Positions 8,995 to 18,131 of a stretch of DNA of 64,000 nucleotides are shown in pieces. Position 1 is the first letter of the stretch; every line of letters begins with the position of its first letter. Under the pieces are notes generated by a model that had not been told where the DNA came from, searched no databases, and was given only the letters and a program-made list of their open reading frames with translations. The position numbers and the translations under genes are program-made. The DNA comes from Paraburkholderia polaris (GTDB lineage Bacteria > Pseudomonadota > Gammaproteobacteria > Burkholderiales > Burkholderiaceae). The stretch is from NCBI RefSeq assembly GCF_012927345.1, contig NZ_JABBGJ010000004.1:241644-305643 (forward strand), given 5' to 3'.

Positions 8995-9816
8995 TCAGGT
9001 CTTGTCGCCGATCTTGAAGATGCGCGCGAGCGGCGTCTTCGTTTGCGGACCGAACCAGCGGTTGTAGATCTTCGCGGCCGAGCCGTCGGCTTCCAGTCCC
9101 TTCAGCGTGTCGTTCACGAAGCCGACGAGGCGCGTCTCGCCCTTCGGGATTCCGACGCCCATGTAGTCGTTCGAAATCGTGAACGCCGGAATCTCGTAGT
9201 TCTGCTTGTCCGGCACGTTGGCGAGCAGGCCGACCAGCTTCGGACCGTCCTGCGTGATCGCCTGCACGTTGCCCGCGCGCAAAGCCGCAAACGCGAACGG
9301 CGTGTCGTCGTACGCGACGATCGTGGCTTGCGGGAATTTCTCGCGCAGCGTGATCTCGTTGGTGGTGCCCTTGTCGGCGCCCACCCGCAGGCTGTTGATC
9401 TGATCCGCCGACTTCAGCACGCCTTTCTTCGCCAGAAACTGCTGGCCCGAGGAGAAATACGGAATGCTGAAATCGACCTGTTTGGCGCGCTCGTCGGTGA
9501 TCGTGAAGTTGGCGAGCACCAGGTCCACTTTCTTCGACGTGAGGAACGGAATGCGGTTGGCCGGGTTGGTCGGTTGCAGTTCGAGTTTCACGCCGAGCTT
9601 GTCGGCGAGCGCCTTCGCGTAGTCGACGTCGAGGCCGACAATGTGATTGCTCGTTGCGTCGAGGTAGCCGAACGGCGGGTTGCTGTCGAAGGTCGCGACG
9701 CGCAATACGCCGGCCTTCTTGATGTCATCGAGACGATCGGCGTGGGCGAGCCCCGATGCCGTCATCGTCAGTCCCGTGATTGTCACTAACCAGGCAGCGA
9801 ATATTTTCGATTTCAT
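8995..9816 (-). CDS. Family 3 extracellular solute-binding protein (amino acid type)
   Basis: This periplasmic binding protein is 273 residues long from the start at 9816. That start gives the signal peptide MKSKIFAAWLVTITGLTMTA with cleavage near AHA. The mature N-terminus (DIKKAGVLRVATFDSNPPFGY) and GLDVDYAKALADKLGVK are family 3 hallmarks. The Arg and Asp residues of the ligand pocket are in place (ISNDYMGVGIPKG region). It is the first gene of the importer, and a stem-loop separates it from the permeases. Glutamate, aspartate or a related polar amino acid is the likely class of ligand. Confidence 0.88.
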   Translation of the reverse strand: MKSKIFAAWLVTITGLTMTASGLAHADRLDDIKKAGVLRVATFDSNPPFGYLDATSNHIVGLDVDYAKALADKLGVKLELQPTNPANRIPFLTSKKVDLVLANFTITDERAKQVDFSIPYFSSGQQFLAKKGVLKSADQINSLRVGADKGTTNEITLREKFPQATIVAYDDTPFAFAALRAGNVQAITQDGPKLVGLLANVPDKQNYEIPAFTISNDYMGVGIPKGETRLVGFVNDTLKGLEADGSAAKIYNRWFGPQTKTPLARIFKIGDKT

Positions 9817-10107
9817 TTTTATGGATCTCTTTGTTTGTATGCGACGCGTGTGCGGCGTTTCAGAAACGGATGCGTGTCGGCGATATCCGTCGTAAAACGG
9901 TCGCAACCGCAAGGTGCAACCGACGGCTACGCATGGGCGTCACATTAGCAGCGGCGCAGCGCGTACCGAACCAAGAAATGCTCCTGTAATAAGCGCGTTT
10001 TCTGCTAAGCATCGGCTTATTAGCAAACGTGTATTTGTCGTTTGGTCTTGCGCGTTCGGCTGATTAGGATGGACCTCGAACCGTCATCAGCCCCGAGGTG
10101 ATTCGCC
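9817..10107. promoter_or_regulatory. Divergent promoter region with an inverted repeat
   Basis: This region lies between the minus-strand binding protein gene and the plus-strand gene at 10108. It contains TGCTAA at 10003-10008 and TTAGCA at 10020-10025 as a spaced inverted repeat in a locally AT-rich stretch, which could be a regulator site. No gene is seen. Confidence 0.35.
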
Positions 10108-10329
10108 ATGTCCGACAGTGCCTGTTTCAAGCCGCGTGTAATCGAGCCGGTCGTCGTCAATCAGCCGGAAGGATTGGGGCTTGCAGTGGAGTTGTGGCTT
10201 GCGCATCCGGTCGACGGCATTGCGGGGCGAGCCGTGCAGATTCATTTGCGCAGCGATGCGAAGATGGCGCAAGCCGAGGCGCTGCGCGATCTGCTGCATG
10301 TGCTGGGAACGGAGATCGTGGTGGCTTGA
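10108..10329 (+). CDS. Small hypothetical protein
   Basis: This protein of 73 residues (MSDSACFKPRVIEPVVVNQP) has an alternating beta-like N-terminal half and an amphipathic C-terminal helix (AQAEALRDLLHVLGTEIVVA). GAGGTG lies nine bases upstream of the ATG. There is no signal peptide or membrane segment. It is a plausible single-domain cytoplasmic protein of unknown role. The codon positions are GC-rich as in neighbouring true genes. A 12-copy 9-bp repeat begins 13 bases after its stop. Confidence 0.6.
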   Translation: MSDSACFKPRVIEPVVVNQPEGLGLAVELWLAHPVDGIAGRAVQIHLRSDAKMAQAEALRDLLHVLGTEIVVA

Positions 10330-10342
10330 GCATGGGCTCGGC

Positions 10343-10450
10343 GCCGTGCTTGCCGTGCTTGCCGTGCTTGCCGTGCTTGCCGTGCTTGCCGTGCTTGCCG
10401 TGCTTGCCGTGCTTGCCGTGCTTGCCGTGCTTGCCGTGCTTGCCGTGCTT
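10343..10450. repeat. Tandem repeat, 12 identical copies of a 9-bp unit
   Basis: The unit GCCGTGCTT is repeated 12 times without interruption (108 bp). It lies between the stop of the small plus-strand gene and the terminator of the minus-strand carrier. Because the unit is a multiple of three, every frame is open across it (KHG, LAV and LPC repeats), but none is attached to a credible gene. Perfect identity between units suggests recent slippage. Confidence 0.95.
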
Positions 10451-10461
10451 GCCGACCGGAT

Positions 10462-10497
10462 AAAAAAACGGCGGCCGGGTTCCCCTGGCCGCCGTTC
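10462..10497 (-). terminator. Rho-independent terminator of the MHS carrier gene
   Basis: On the minus strand a 13-bp stem with one mismatch (AACGGCGGCCAGG with CCCGGCCGCCGTT) is followed by a run of T. It sits about 30 bp after the stop of the carrier gene at 10530. Confidence 0.8.
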
Positions 10498-10529
10498 TCA
10501 TGCGCTCTGTTCGAGCGTATTGCCCACGC

Positions 10530-11843
10530 TCAAGGCTCGTGACGCAGATACCCTTCTTTCGAAGGATCGCGCATACGCAGCGACACGAGACCGGCGATCG
10601 CGCACAGCGCAGTGACGTACCAGTAGAACATCGACTCGTTACCCACCGACTTCAGCCACAGCGCGACATATTCCGCCGAGCCGCCGAAGATCGCATTGGC
10701 CACCGCATATGACAGACCCACGCCGAGCGCACGCACTTCCGGCGGGAACATTTCGGCCTTGATCAGGCCGCTGATCGACGTATAGAAGCTAACAATCGCC
10801 AGCGCCACGACCACGAGGCCGAAGGCTGCATACGGGCTCGTCACGTCCTTCAAGGCGTGCAGCAGCGGCACGGTGCCGATGGTCGCGAAGAAGCCGAAGA
10901 ACAGCATCGAACGACGGCGGCCGATACGATCCGACAAGGCGCCGAACACCGGCTGCATCACCATGTAAACGAACAATGCCGCGGTCATCACGCTGCTCGC
11001 CGTCTTCGCATGCATACCGGCCGTGTTGACCAGGTACTTCTGCATGTACGTGGTGAACGTGTAGAAAATCAGCGAGCCGCCGGCCGTAAAACCAAGCACC
11101 GTCACGAATGCGCCCTTGTGCAACCACAAGCCGCGCAACGTGCCAGCTTCCTTTCGTTGACGCGTTGCAGCCGTGGTGGTTTCTTCGAGCGATTTACGCA
11201 GATACAGCGCGACCAGCGCCGCCAACGCACCGATCACGAACGGCACGCGCCAACCCCACGCTTTCAGTTCTTCCGTGGAGAGGGTTTGTTGCAGAATCAC
11301 CAGCACCAGCAGCGCGCACAGCTGGCCGCCGATCAGCGTGACGTACTGGAACGACGCGAAGAAACCGCGGCGCCCCTTAAGCGCAACTTCACTCATATAG
11401 GTGGCGCTGGTGCCGTACTCACCGCCCACCGACAAGCCCTGGAACAGGCGCGCGACCAGCAGCAGCGCCGGCGCCAAGGCGCCGATCTGCGCATACGTGG
11501 GGAGCACCGCGATCACGAGCGAGCCGCCGCACATCATGAACACCGACACCATCATCGCGGTCTTGCGCCCGTGCTTGTCGGCGAGCCGGCCGAAGAACCA
11601 GCCGCCGATCGGGCGCATCAGGAAGCCGGCGGCGAAGACGCCGGCGGTGTTGAGCAACTGCGTGGTGGTGTTGCCGCTCGGGAAGAAGGCCGGCGCGAAA
11701 TACAGCGCGCAGAACGAGTACACGTAAAAGTCGAACCACTCGACTAGATTGCCCGATGAAGCGCCAACGATCGCGAAGATGCGGCGCCGGGTGTCGTGTG
11801 GATCGTGAGCCGTGGCCACGGGTTGGTCGGATAGGTCGGTCAT
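10530..11843 (-). CDS. MFS transporter of the metabolite:H+ symporter family (KgtP-like)
   Basis: This inner-membrane carrier of 437 residues has 12 predicted membrane segments. Hallmarks of the MHS subfamily are [13 protein letters not shown] in segment 1, [15 protein letters not shown] in the first loop and [17 protein letters not shown] in segment 4. The sequence is close in style to the alpha-ketoglutarate permease KgtP, so a dicarboxylate or similar organic acid is likely. AAGGAAAG precedes the ATG. The gene is flanked by its own terminator and by a long hairpin upstream, so it is a single-gene unit. Confidence 0.85.
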   Translation of the reverse strand: MTDLSDQPVATAHDPHDTRRRIFAIVGASSGNLVEWFDFYVYSFCALYFAPAFFPSGNTTTQLLNTAGVFAAGFLMRPIGGWFFGRLADKHGRKTAMMVSVFMMCGGSLVIAVLPTYAQIGALAPALLLVARLFQGLSVGGEYGTSATYMSEVALKGRRGFFASFQYVTLIGGQLCALLVLVILQQTLSTEELKAWGWRVPFVIGALAALVALYLRKSLEETTTAATRQRKEAGTLRGLWLHKGAFVTVLGFTAGGSLIFYTFTTYMQKYLVNTAGMHAKTASSVMTAALFVYMVMQPVFGALSDRIGRRRSMLFFGFFATIGTVPLLHALKDVTSPYAAFGLVVVALAIVSFYTSISGLIKAEMFPPEVRALGVGLSYAVANAIFGGSAEYVALWLKSVGNESMFYWYVTALCAIAGLVSLRMRDPSKEGYLRHEP

Positions 11844-12083
11844 ACTGTTGTCTTTCCTTGTCTTTAAACGGAGGTAGCGGTCGTGGCGCCGCCTTCACAA
11901 CACGCGCATCGAGGTGCCGCAGTGGCCCCCATAGCACGCGTGCGCGAATTTTACAGAATCGCAAGGAGAAGATGGGAGTTTGTTAGGGAGCGACCGGCGC
12001 ACAAGCGAAAGGTGAGCGCATTTTTTAGTCATTTTTCACAAATTACTGAAAACATGGACACTGTCTGCGGCACGTCCAATAGC

Positions 12084-12120
12084 AGAAGCCCCCGTACGTC
12101 GCCGACATACGGGGGCTTCT
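12084..12120 (-). terminator. Strong stem-loop downstream of spoVR
   Basis: A perfect 13-bp stem (AGAAGCCCCCGTA with TACGGGGGCTTCT, 11-base loop) lies 41 bp after the spoVR stop. It lacks a clear T-run on either strand, so it may act as an mRNA 3' stabiliser rather than an efficient intrinsic terminator. The rest of 11844-12160 holds only the carrier's leader and an AT-rich patch at 12014-12060. Confidence 0.55.
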
Positions 12121-12160
12121 GGCAGATCGAATCTGACTTCTACATCGCGGGCTTACCGCC

Positions 12161-13684
12161 TCAAACTCTTATAATCGGCGGCACATACTTACACTCATAC
12201 CGCTTCCGCACGGTGCCATTCTCATCGACGCTTTCCAGGTAGACATCGAACTGCCACAAGCGTGCCATGTGCTTGAGCACTTCATCGCTATCGCCGGACA
12301 GATGCCGGTTGTCGCTCATGAAATGCCGCAGCGTCAGACTCCGGTCGCCGCGCGTATTCACCGCCCACACCTGAATATTCGGCTCCCGGTGATGCATGTC
12401 GTACTGCCGCGACAACGCCTGACGCACGTACTGATACCCGCTGTCATCGTGAATCGCGGACACCTCGAGCGCATCGCGCATGTCGTCATCGAGCACCGAG
12501 AATAGACGCATCTCGCGGATCAGATGCGGCGACAGATACTGCGCGACGAAACTTTCGTCCTTGAAGTTGCGCATCGCGTAGTGCATCGCCGGTAGCCACG
12601 GGCTGCCTGCCAGCTCGGGGAACCACTTGCGGTCTTCCTCCGTCGGCGCTTCGCAGATCCGGCGGATATCGCTCATCATCGAAAAACCGAGCGCGTAGGG
12701 GTTGATGCCGCTGTAGTAAGGCTTCGTGACCGGCGGCTGGTAGACCACATTGCTGTGCGAATGGAGAAACTCCATCATGAAGCCGTCTTCCAGCTTGCCC
12801 TGGGCGTACAGCGTGTTGAGCAAGGTGTAGTGCCAGAACGTGGCCCAGCCCTCGTTCATGACCTGGGTTTGCCGCTGCGGATAGAAATACTGCCCGACCT
12901 TGCGCACGATGCGGATCACTTCCCGCTCCCACGGCTCGAGCAGCGGTGCGTTCTTCTCCGCGAAATACAGCAGATTTTCCTGGGGCTCCGGCGGATAACG
13001 CTCCTCGATTTCCTCCGGCAACGGCGTATGCCGGGTCGGCAAGGTGCGCCAGAGTTCGTTCACCTGCGATTGCAGATAAGCCTCACGTTCGCGGCGCGCT
13101 GCAAACTCCTTTTCCAGCGAGAGTTTCTGCGGACGTTTGTAACGGTCAACGCCGTAGTTCATCAACGCGTGGCACGAGTCGAGCAGTTCCTCCACCCGGT
13201 CGAGCCCGAAGCGCTCCTCGCACTCCGCAATGTAATTCTTCGCGTAGACGAGGTAATCGATGATCGCATGCGCATCCGTCCACAGTTTGAACAGATAGTT
13301 GCCCTTGAAGAACGAGTTGTGGCCATAGGCCGCGTGCGCAATGACGAGCGCCTGCATCGTCATCGTGTTCTCTTCCATCAGGTACGCGATGCAAGGGTTC
13401 GAATTGATGACGATCTCATACGCCAGCCCCATCTGCCCGCGACGGTAGCTTTTTTCGGTGGAGAGAAAGTGTTTGCCGAACGACCAGTGACGGTAGTTCA
13501 CCGGCATGCCGACGGACGCGTAAGCGTCCATCATCTGTTCGGCGCTGATGAGTTCGAGCTGGATCGGATACACGTCGAGTTCATATTGCTCTGCAACAAG
13601 GGCAATATGCGAGTCGTACTCTTCGATCAATTCGAAGGTCCAGTCGGACGGGCACGGCAAAGGCCGTCTATCGGCTACGTTCAT
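12161..13684 (-). CDS. SpoVR family protein (YcgB-like)
   Basis: This protein is about 507 residues long from the preferred ATG at 13684 (MNVADRRPLPCPSDWTFELI), which has GGGAAG eight bases upstream and matches the usual family length. The frame extends to an ATG at 13876 that overlaps the yeaH stop by 4 bp. That start would add 64 Ala/Gln/Gly-rich residues, so translational coupling from there cannot be excluded. SpoVR proteins are named after a Bacillus cortex gene but occur widely in non-sporulating bacteria next to PrkA and YeaH, where they act in stress responses by an unknown mechanism. It is the last gene of the three-gene cluster. Confidence 0.88.
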   Translation of the reverse strand: MNVADRRPLPCPSDWTFELIEEYDSHIALVAEQYELDVYPIQLELISAEQMMDAYASVGMPVNYRHWSFGKHFLSTEKSYRRGQMGLAYEIVINSNPCIAYLMEENTMTMQALVIAHAAYGHNSFFKGNYLFKLWTDAHAIIDYLVYAKNYIAECEERFGLDRVEELLDSCHALMNYGVDRYKRPQKLSLEKEFAARREREAYLQSQVNELWRTLPTRHTPLPEEIEERYPPEPQENLLYFAEKNAPLLEPWEREVIRIVRKVGQYFYPQRQTQVMNEGWATFWHYTLLNTLYAQGKLEDGFMMEFLHSHSNVVYQPPVTKPYYSGINPYALGFSMMSDIRRICEAPTEEDRKWFPELAGSPWLPAMHYAMRNFKDESFVAQYLSPHLIREMRLFSVLDDDMRDALEVSAIHDDSGYQYVRQALSRQYDMHHREPNIQVWAVNTRGDRSLTLRHFMSDNRHLSGDSDEVLKHMARLWQFDVYLESVDENGTVRKRYECKYVPPIIRV

Positions 13685-13872
13685 ACGGACTTCCCTTTGC
13701 CCCTCAGTGGGCGTTCCGGTGTGTCCCCGTGCTGCAGCGGTGTCGACTGCTCCGGCTGCGGCGGCTCCTGTATCGTCCGCCTTCGCCTCGGCATGCCCCG
13801 ACTGTTGCTGCTGCGGCACGCCTTTCCCACGCGCAGGCTGATCGCCGCGCGCTTCGTTGGGCAGGTGTTTTG

Positions 13873-15144
13873 TCATGAAGACGCCACCTGCTTTTCAAAC
13901 AATTCCCGAAACACCGGATAAATGTCAGCCGCGGTTTCGACCTTCTTCATCGCCATGTGCGGCTGGCTCAGCGCCAACTGTGCATATTCGAGCCACAGGT
14001 TCTGCTCTTCCGGCGTGACCTGGATATACGCAAAATAGCGCACCTTCTCCAGGATGTCATCTGAAAGTATCTTGCGGCACTTGGGCGAATCGTCGGTCCA
14101 ATTGTCGCCGTCGGAAGCCTGAGCGCCGTAAATATTCCATTCAGTCGGCGAATAACGCTCGTCCATCACCTTCCGCATCAGCTCCAGCGCGCTCGACACC
14201 ACCGTGCCGCCGCTTTCCGTCGAATGAAAGAACGTGTCTTCGTCGACTTCTTCAGCGCGCGTATGGTGGCGGATGAACACCACTTCGATCTTTTCGTAGT
14301 TACGCTTGAGGAACAGATACAGCAGGATGAAGAAGCGCTTGGCGAGATCCTTGCGCTGCTCGTCCATGGAACCGGACACATCCATCAGACAGAACATCAC
14401 CGCCTGGCTGGACGGCGTGGGTTGCTTCACCCGGTTCACGTAGCGCAGGTCGAAAGGATCGATAAACGGAATGCGCCAGATGCGCCCGCGCAAATGGTGG
14501 ATTTCCTCTTCGAGCAGTTTGATTTCGTCGCGACGGTCGTCCGGATCGGCTTTCATCAATTCCAGTTGCCGTTCCATCTCGTGCAGCTGATTGACGAGCG
14601 GCGCACCAAGGGCGATGCGGCGGCCGAGCGCGCTCCTCAGCGAACGGACCACGTCGATATTGTTCGGCGTGCCTTCGGCCGCCCAGCCGGCGCGGATACT
14701 TTTCCACGTAGGCACGGCCATCAGATGGGTTTTGACGAGACGCGGGAGTTCGAGGTCGTCGAAGAAATACTGCATGAATTCTTCGCGGCTCAGTTCGAAC
14801 ACAAAGTCGTCCTGACCGTCGCCCTCGTTGCTGGCCTGGTTGCCCCCACCTCCGCCGCCGCCCCCTTGCGGGCGCTGGATCTTGTCGCCGCGGATGTAGT
14901 CCGAGTTGCCCGGATGCACCATTTCCCGCTTGCCGCCGGGACCATGCCGGAACGACGGTTCCGCGATGTCCTTGCGCGGAATCGTGATGCTCTGGGTGTT
15001 CTGGATGTCTTTAATGCTGCGGTCGCGCACCGCTTCCGAGACGGCGCGACGAATATAGTTCTTAACGCGGCGCAAAAAGCGCTCGCGATTCGCAATGCTC
15101 TTGTTCTTACCAGCTAACCTGCGGTCGATGATTTGATGAAGCAC
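13873..15144 (-). CDS. yeaH: YeaH/YhbH family protein (DUF444, vWA-like)
   Basis: This protein of 423 residues starts at a GTG with GGGAG upstream. It has a basic N-terminal region, a run of eight glycines at 94-101 and a C-terminal von Willebrand A-like half whose metal motif DVSGS lies at 255-259 (DxSxS). Family members are co-transcribed with the PrkA kinase in enterobacteria and Bacillus and act with it in nitrogen starvation and stationary-phase stress. Here it lies between prkA and spoVR on the same strand. A 289-bp gap with three repeat hairpins separates it from prkA, which may uncouple its expression. Confidence 0.9.
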   Translation of the reverse strand: MLHQIIDRRLAGKNKSIANRERFLRRVKNYIRRAVSEAVRDRSIKDIQNTQSITIPRKDIAEPSFRHGPGGKREMVHPGNSDYIRGDKIQRPQGGGGGGGGNQASNEGDGQDDFVFELSREEFMQYFFDDLELPRLVKTHLMAVPTWKSIRAGWAAEGTPNNIDVVRSLRSALGRRIALGAPLVNQLHEMERQLELMKADPDDRRDEIKLLEEEIHHLRGRIWRIPFIDPFDLRYVNRVKQPTPSSQAVMFCLMDVSGSMDEQRKDLAKRFFILLYLFLKRNYEKIEVVFIRHHTRAEEVDEDTFFHSTESGGTVVSSALELMRKVMDERYSPTEWNIYGAQASDGDNWTDDSPKCRKILSDDILEKVRYFAYIQVTPEEQNLWLEYAQLALSQPHMAMKKVETAADIYPVFRELFEKQVASS

Positions 15145-15157
15145 GCCCGGTCTCCCG

Positions 15158-15302
15158 TGTCGGTCCGAGTTAGCGCTTTAGCGCTTACTCGGACCCCATG
15201 CACTCGCATGTCGATCGAATTGGCGCTTTAGCACTTACCCTGGTCCCATGCATCGCATGTCGGTCCGAGTTGGCGCTTTAGCGCTTACCTGGACCCCGTG
15301 CA
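15158..15302. repeat. Three hairpin-forming REP-like repeats
   Basis: Three copies of a 44-45 bp element (15158-15202, 15209-15252, 15258-15302) lie head to tail between prkA and yeaH. The core reads GGCGCTTTAGCGCTTAC. In copy 1 the element folds as GGTCCGAGT, AGCGCT, TT, AGCGCT, ACTCGGACC, giving nested perfect stems. Copies 2 and 3 keep the core but have partly lost the outer stem. Short conserved GC-rich palindromes in intergenic DNA are typical of REP/BIME elements. Confidence 0.8.
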
Positions 15303-15433
15303 ACTGCACGAATTTCCGCTGCGCGAGACGCACGTTGCATAGGCATGGCTGCCAACCCAACGCTATGTCCATGCAACTTGCGCCTCGCAAGGTGCCCGCG
15401 CGGTCGGACCGCGCGGGCGGCACGCAGTGCGTG

Positions 15434-17356
15434 TCATGATGACTTGCGCACGCGCAGATACCAGTCACACAGCAAGCGCACCTGCTTCGGCGTATAGCCC
15501 TTCGTTACCATCCGGTTGACGAAGTCTTCGTGCTTGCGTTGCTCTTCCGCCGAGCCCTTGGCGTTGAACGAGATCACCGGCAGCAGTTCTTCCGTGTTCG
15601 AGAACATTTTCTTTTCGATCACCACGCGCAGCTTCTCGTAGCTGATCCACGCGGGATTCTTCCCCGCATTCGCAGCACGCGCACGCAGCACGAAGTTGAC
15701 GATCTCGTTGCGGAAGTCCTTCGGGTTGCTGATGCCCGCAGGTTTCTCGATCTTCTCCAGTTCGGCGTTCAGCGCCGCGCGGTCGAAGCTCTCGCCGGTG
15801 TCGTGGTCGCGGAACTCCTGATCCTGAATCCAGAAGTCCGCATACGTCACGTAGCGATCAAAAATATTCTGACCATACTCGGAATACGACTCCAGGTACG
15901 CGGTCTGAATCTCTTTGCCGATGAACTCGGCATAGCGCGAGGCGAGCACGTCCTTAATGAACGACAGATACTTCTGTTCGGTTTCCGGTGGGAACTGCTC
16001 GCGCTCGATCTGTTGTTCAAGCACGTACATCAGGTGTACCGGGTTCGCCGCGACTTCCGTCGAATCGAAGTTGAATACGCGCGACAGGATCTTGAACGCG
16101 AAGCGGGTCGACACGCCGGTCATCCCTTCATCCACGCCCGCGAAATCACGATACTCCTGATACGACTTGGCCTTCGGATCGGTGTCCTTGAGATTCTCGC
16201 CGTCGTACACCTGCATCTTCGAGAAAAGACTGGAGTTTTCCGGCTCCTGCAAGCGCGTAAGCACCGACATCTGCGCCATCATCTTCAACGTACCTGGCGC
16301 GCATATCGCACTGGCCAGCGACGAATTACGCAGCAGCTTCTCGTAGATCTTGACCTCTTCGCCGTAGCGCAGGCAGTACGGCACCTTCACCACGAAGATC
16401 CGGTCGAGCAGTGCTTCGTTGTTGCGGTTATTGCGGAACGCCTTCCATTCCGACTCGTTCGAGTGAGCGAGAATCACGCCGTCGAACGGGATCGCGCCGA
16501 AGCCTTCCGTGCCCTTGAAGTTGCCTTCCTGAGTCGCGGTAAGCAGCGGGTGCAAGACTTTGATCGGCGCCTTGAACATTTCGACGAACTCGAGCAAGCC
16601 CTGATTCGCGAGGCACAGGCCACCGGAGTAGCTGTATGCGTCCGCATCGTCTTGTGCGTACTGTTCGAGCTTGCGGATGTCGACCTTACCGACCAGCGAC
16701 GAAATGTCCTGATTGTTTTCGTCACCCGGTTCGGTCTTGGCGATACCGATCTGACGAAGGATCGACGGGTAGCGGCGCACCACGCGAAACTTGCGGATGT
16801 CGCCGTTGTATTCGTGCAGGCGCTTTACCGCCCACGGGCTAAGTATGTTTTTCAGGTAGCGGCGTGGAATACCGTACTGCTCTTCGAGGATCGGACCGTC
16901 CTCGTCGTAATCGAACAGACCGAGTGGCGACTCGTTCACGGGCGAGCCCTTGATCGAGTAGAACGGCACGCGTTCCATGAGTTGCTTAAGACGTTCCGCG
17001 ATCGACGATTTACCGCCGCCGACCGGTCCCAACAGATACAGAATCTGTTTCTTTTCTTCGAGCCCCTGGGCCGAGTGCCGGAAGTAGGCGACCACCTGCT
17101 CGATCACCTCTTCCATTCCGTAGAACTCACGGAATGCGGGGTATACCTTGATGACCTTGTTCGCAAAGATACGCGACATGCGCGGATCGTTGCGAGTGTC
17201 GATCTGTTCTGGTTCACCGATTGCCGTCAACATGCGTTCGCCAGCCGTAGCGTACGCGGCGGGATTGTCTTTGCAGAGCGCGAGATACTCCTCGAGCGAG
17301 AGTTCATCTTCTCGCGTTTTCTCGAAGCGGGTCGCGAAACTGCTGTAGATATCCAT
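15434..17356 (-). CDS. prkA: PrkA family serine protein kinase (YeaG)
   Basis: This protein of 640 residues has a P-loop, GPVGGGKSS, at 110-118 inside an AAA-type N-terminal domain. The C-terminal PrkA domain follows (EYAQDDADAYSYSGGLCLANQGLLEF region). GAGGAGG precedes the ATG. The family is a stress-linked kinase/AAA protein that in enterobacteria is expressed from a sigma-54 promoter with YeaH under nitrogen limitation. It heads the prkA-yeaH-spoVR cluster. A sequence with the GG-N10-GC spacing of sigma-54 promoters lies about 200 bp upstream. Confidence 0.93.
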   Translation of the reverse strand: MDIYSSFATRFEKTREDELSLEEYLALCKDNPAAYATAGERMLTAIGEPEQIDTRNDPRMSRIFANKVIKVYPAFREFYGMEEVIEQVVAYFRHSAQGLEEKKQILYLLGPVGGGKSSIAERLKQLMERVPFYSIKGSPVNESPLGLFDYDEDGPILEEQYGIPRRYLKNILSPWAVKRLHEYNGDIRKFRVVRRYPSILRQIGIAKTEPGDENNQDISSLVGKVDIRKLEQYAQDDADAYSYSGGLCLANQGLLEFVEMFKAPIKVLHPLLTATQEGNFKGTEGFGAIPFDGVILAHSNESEWKAFRNNRNNEALLDRIFVVKVPYCLRYGEEVKIYEKLLRNSSLASAICAPGTLKMMAQMSVLTRLQEPENSSLFSKMQVYDGENLKDTDPKAKSYQEYRDFAGVDEGMTGVSTRFAFKILSRVFNFDSTEVAANPVHLMYVLEQQIEREQFPPETEQKYLSFIKDVLASRYAEFIGKEIQTAYLESYSEYGQNIFDRYVTYADFWIQDQEFRDHDTGESFDRAALNAELEKIEKPAGISNPKDFRNEIVNFVLRARAANAGKNPAWISYEKLRVVIEKKMFSNTEELLPVISFNAKGSAEEQRKHEDFVNRMVTKGYTPKQVRLLCDWYLRVRKSS

Positions 17357-18084
17357 GCTACCTCCTCGCCGAAGTCTAGACCGATGTCGTGCGCGGCGCG
17401 CTATTCGGAAACGACATCGCTCGAATTCATCCTAAACCCTTTTAAATTTTTTTTCACGAACTACGTTGCGAAAATCGCGCCGTACCCGAATCCCGACATT
17501 CCTCACTTGGAAACACAGATTCGCTCACATACAATCTTGCGCTCGCATCACAGCAAATGCGCAGCCAATGCGGAGCGACTGCGCCGGCGCACGTTGCCGC
17601 CTCTCCAAAGCCGCCTGCTCGCCGTGCTGCTCAGCACAGTTCGCTATGCTCCGTTACACGAATCGTCTCATTCATCGAACGATCTCACTGCTGCACCGGA
17701 CACCGTGTCTGCACCCGCACACTTTGTTGCATCGAACGCGGACGTCACGCGCTTTCCTGTGCCCCCGTACTTGTTTCATCAACGCGCGGCATCGCCATTT
17801 GGTCTACAGCGACAGGCGCTGTGTTACATGTTCCTTCGCCATGCTGACCAGAAGCGCTGCTCACCGGCGCATCGTCTAGCGGTTCGTCAACGCGCAGGCC
17901 GTTTTGTTCCATGAGATTTCACATGGAGCGCAGTAGATCGCCGCGCGCTAGCCGCTCATGCTGGCCCTCGTATTAACCGCGTCAGTAACATGGTTAGCCG
18001 AACGTATAACTGGATCACGGCCGCACTACGGGTCGCTTCATAGGTGTATACGGCAAAGCACCCCGTGCGGATGCGGCAAATGTA
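17357..18084. other. Long upstream region of prkA without a gene
   Basis: About 730 bp separate prkA from the terminator of the next gene. The part next to prkA has an AT-rich tract (17437-17456). The remainder has frames open on both strands, with no start preceded by a ribosome site and no recognisable protein. I see no RNA gene that I can support. Confidence 0.4.
17552..17568 (-). promoter_or_regulatory. Candidate sigma-54 promoter for prkA
   Basis: On the minus strand the sequence TTGGCTGCGCATTTGCT keeps the invariant GG and GC pairs with ten bases between them and the TTGCW end of the consensus, but differs at three of the inner positions of the -24 block. Transcription would start about 185 bp before prkA. 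Support comes from the known sigma-54 control of yeaGH in E. coli. No activator site was identified. Confidence 0.35.
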
Positions 18085-18110
18085 AAACGGCCGCCCGCGG
18101 GCAGCCGTTT
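18084..18110 (-). terminator. Probable terminator of the hydratase gene
   Basis: The arms AAACGGC and GCCGTTT enclose a GCCCG/CGGGC core. On the minus strand the hairpin is followed by TTTTACATTT. It lies beyond the tandem repeat that follows the hydratase stop. Confidence 0.5.
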
Positions 18111-18131
18111 GCTTGATGCTTCGTAATGAGG

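Noticed and set aside
10157..10615. Open frames through the 9-bp repeat giving KHG, LAV or LPC repeat peptides
   Set aside because: Open frames are forced by a repeat unit divisible by three without stops. None has a ribosome site or conserved flank.
15158..15302. Possible CRISPR array
   Set aside because: Only three degenerate, self-complementary units with 5-6 bp between them. There are no spacers and no cas genes.
15530..17914. Plus-strand frame of 794 codons opposite prkA
   Set aside because: Arg/His/Leu-rich shadow of the PrkA coding sequence, with no ribosome site and no family motif.
17466..17914. Frames in the prkA upstream region
   Set aside because: Several overlapping frames are open, but none has a ribosome site, a family motif or a coherent hydrophobicity pattern.
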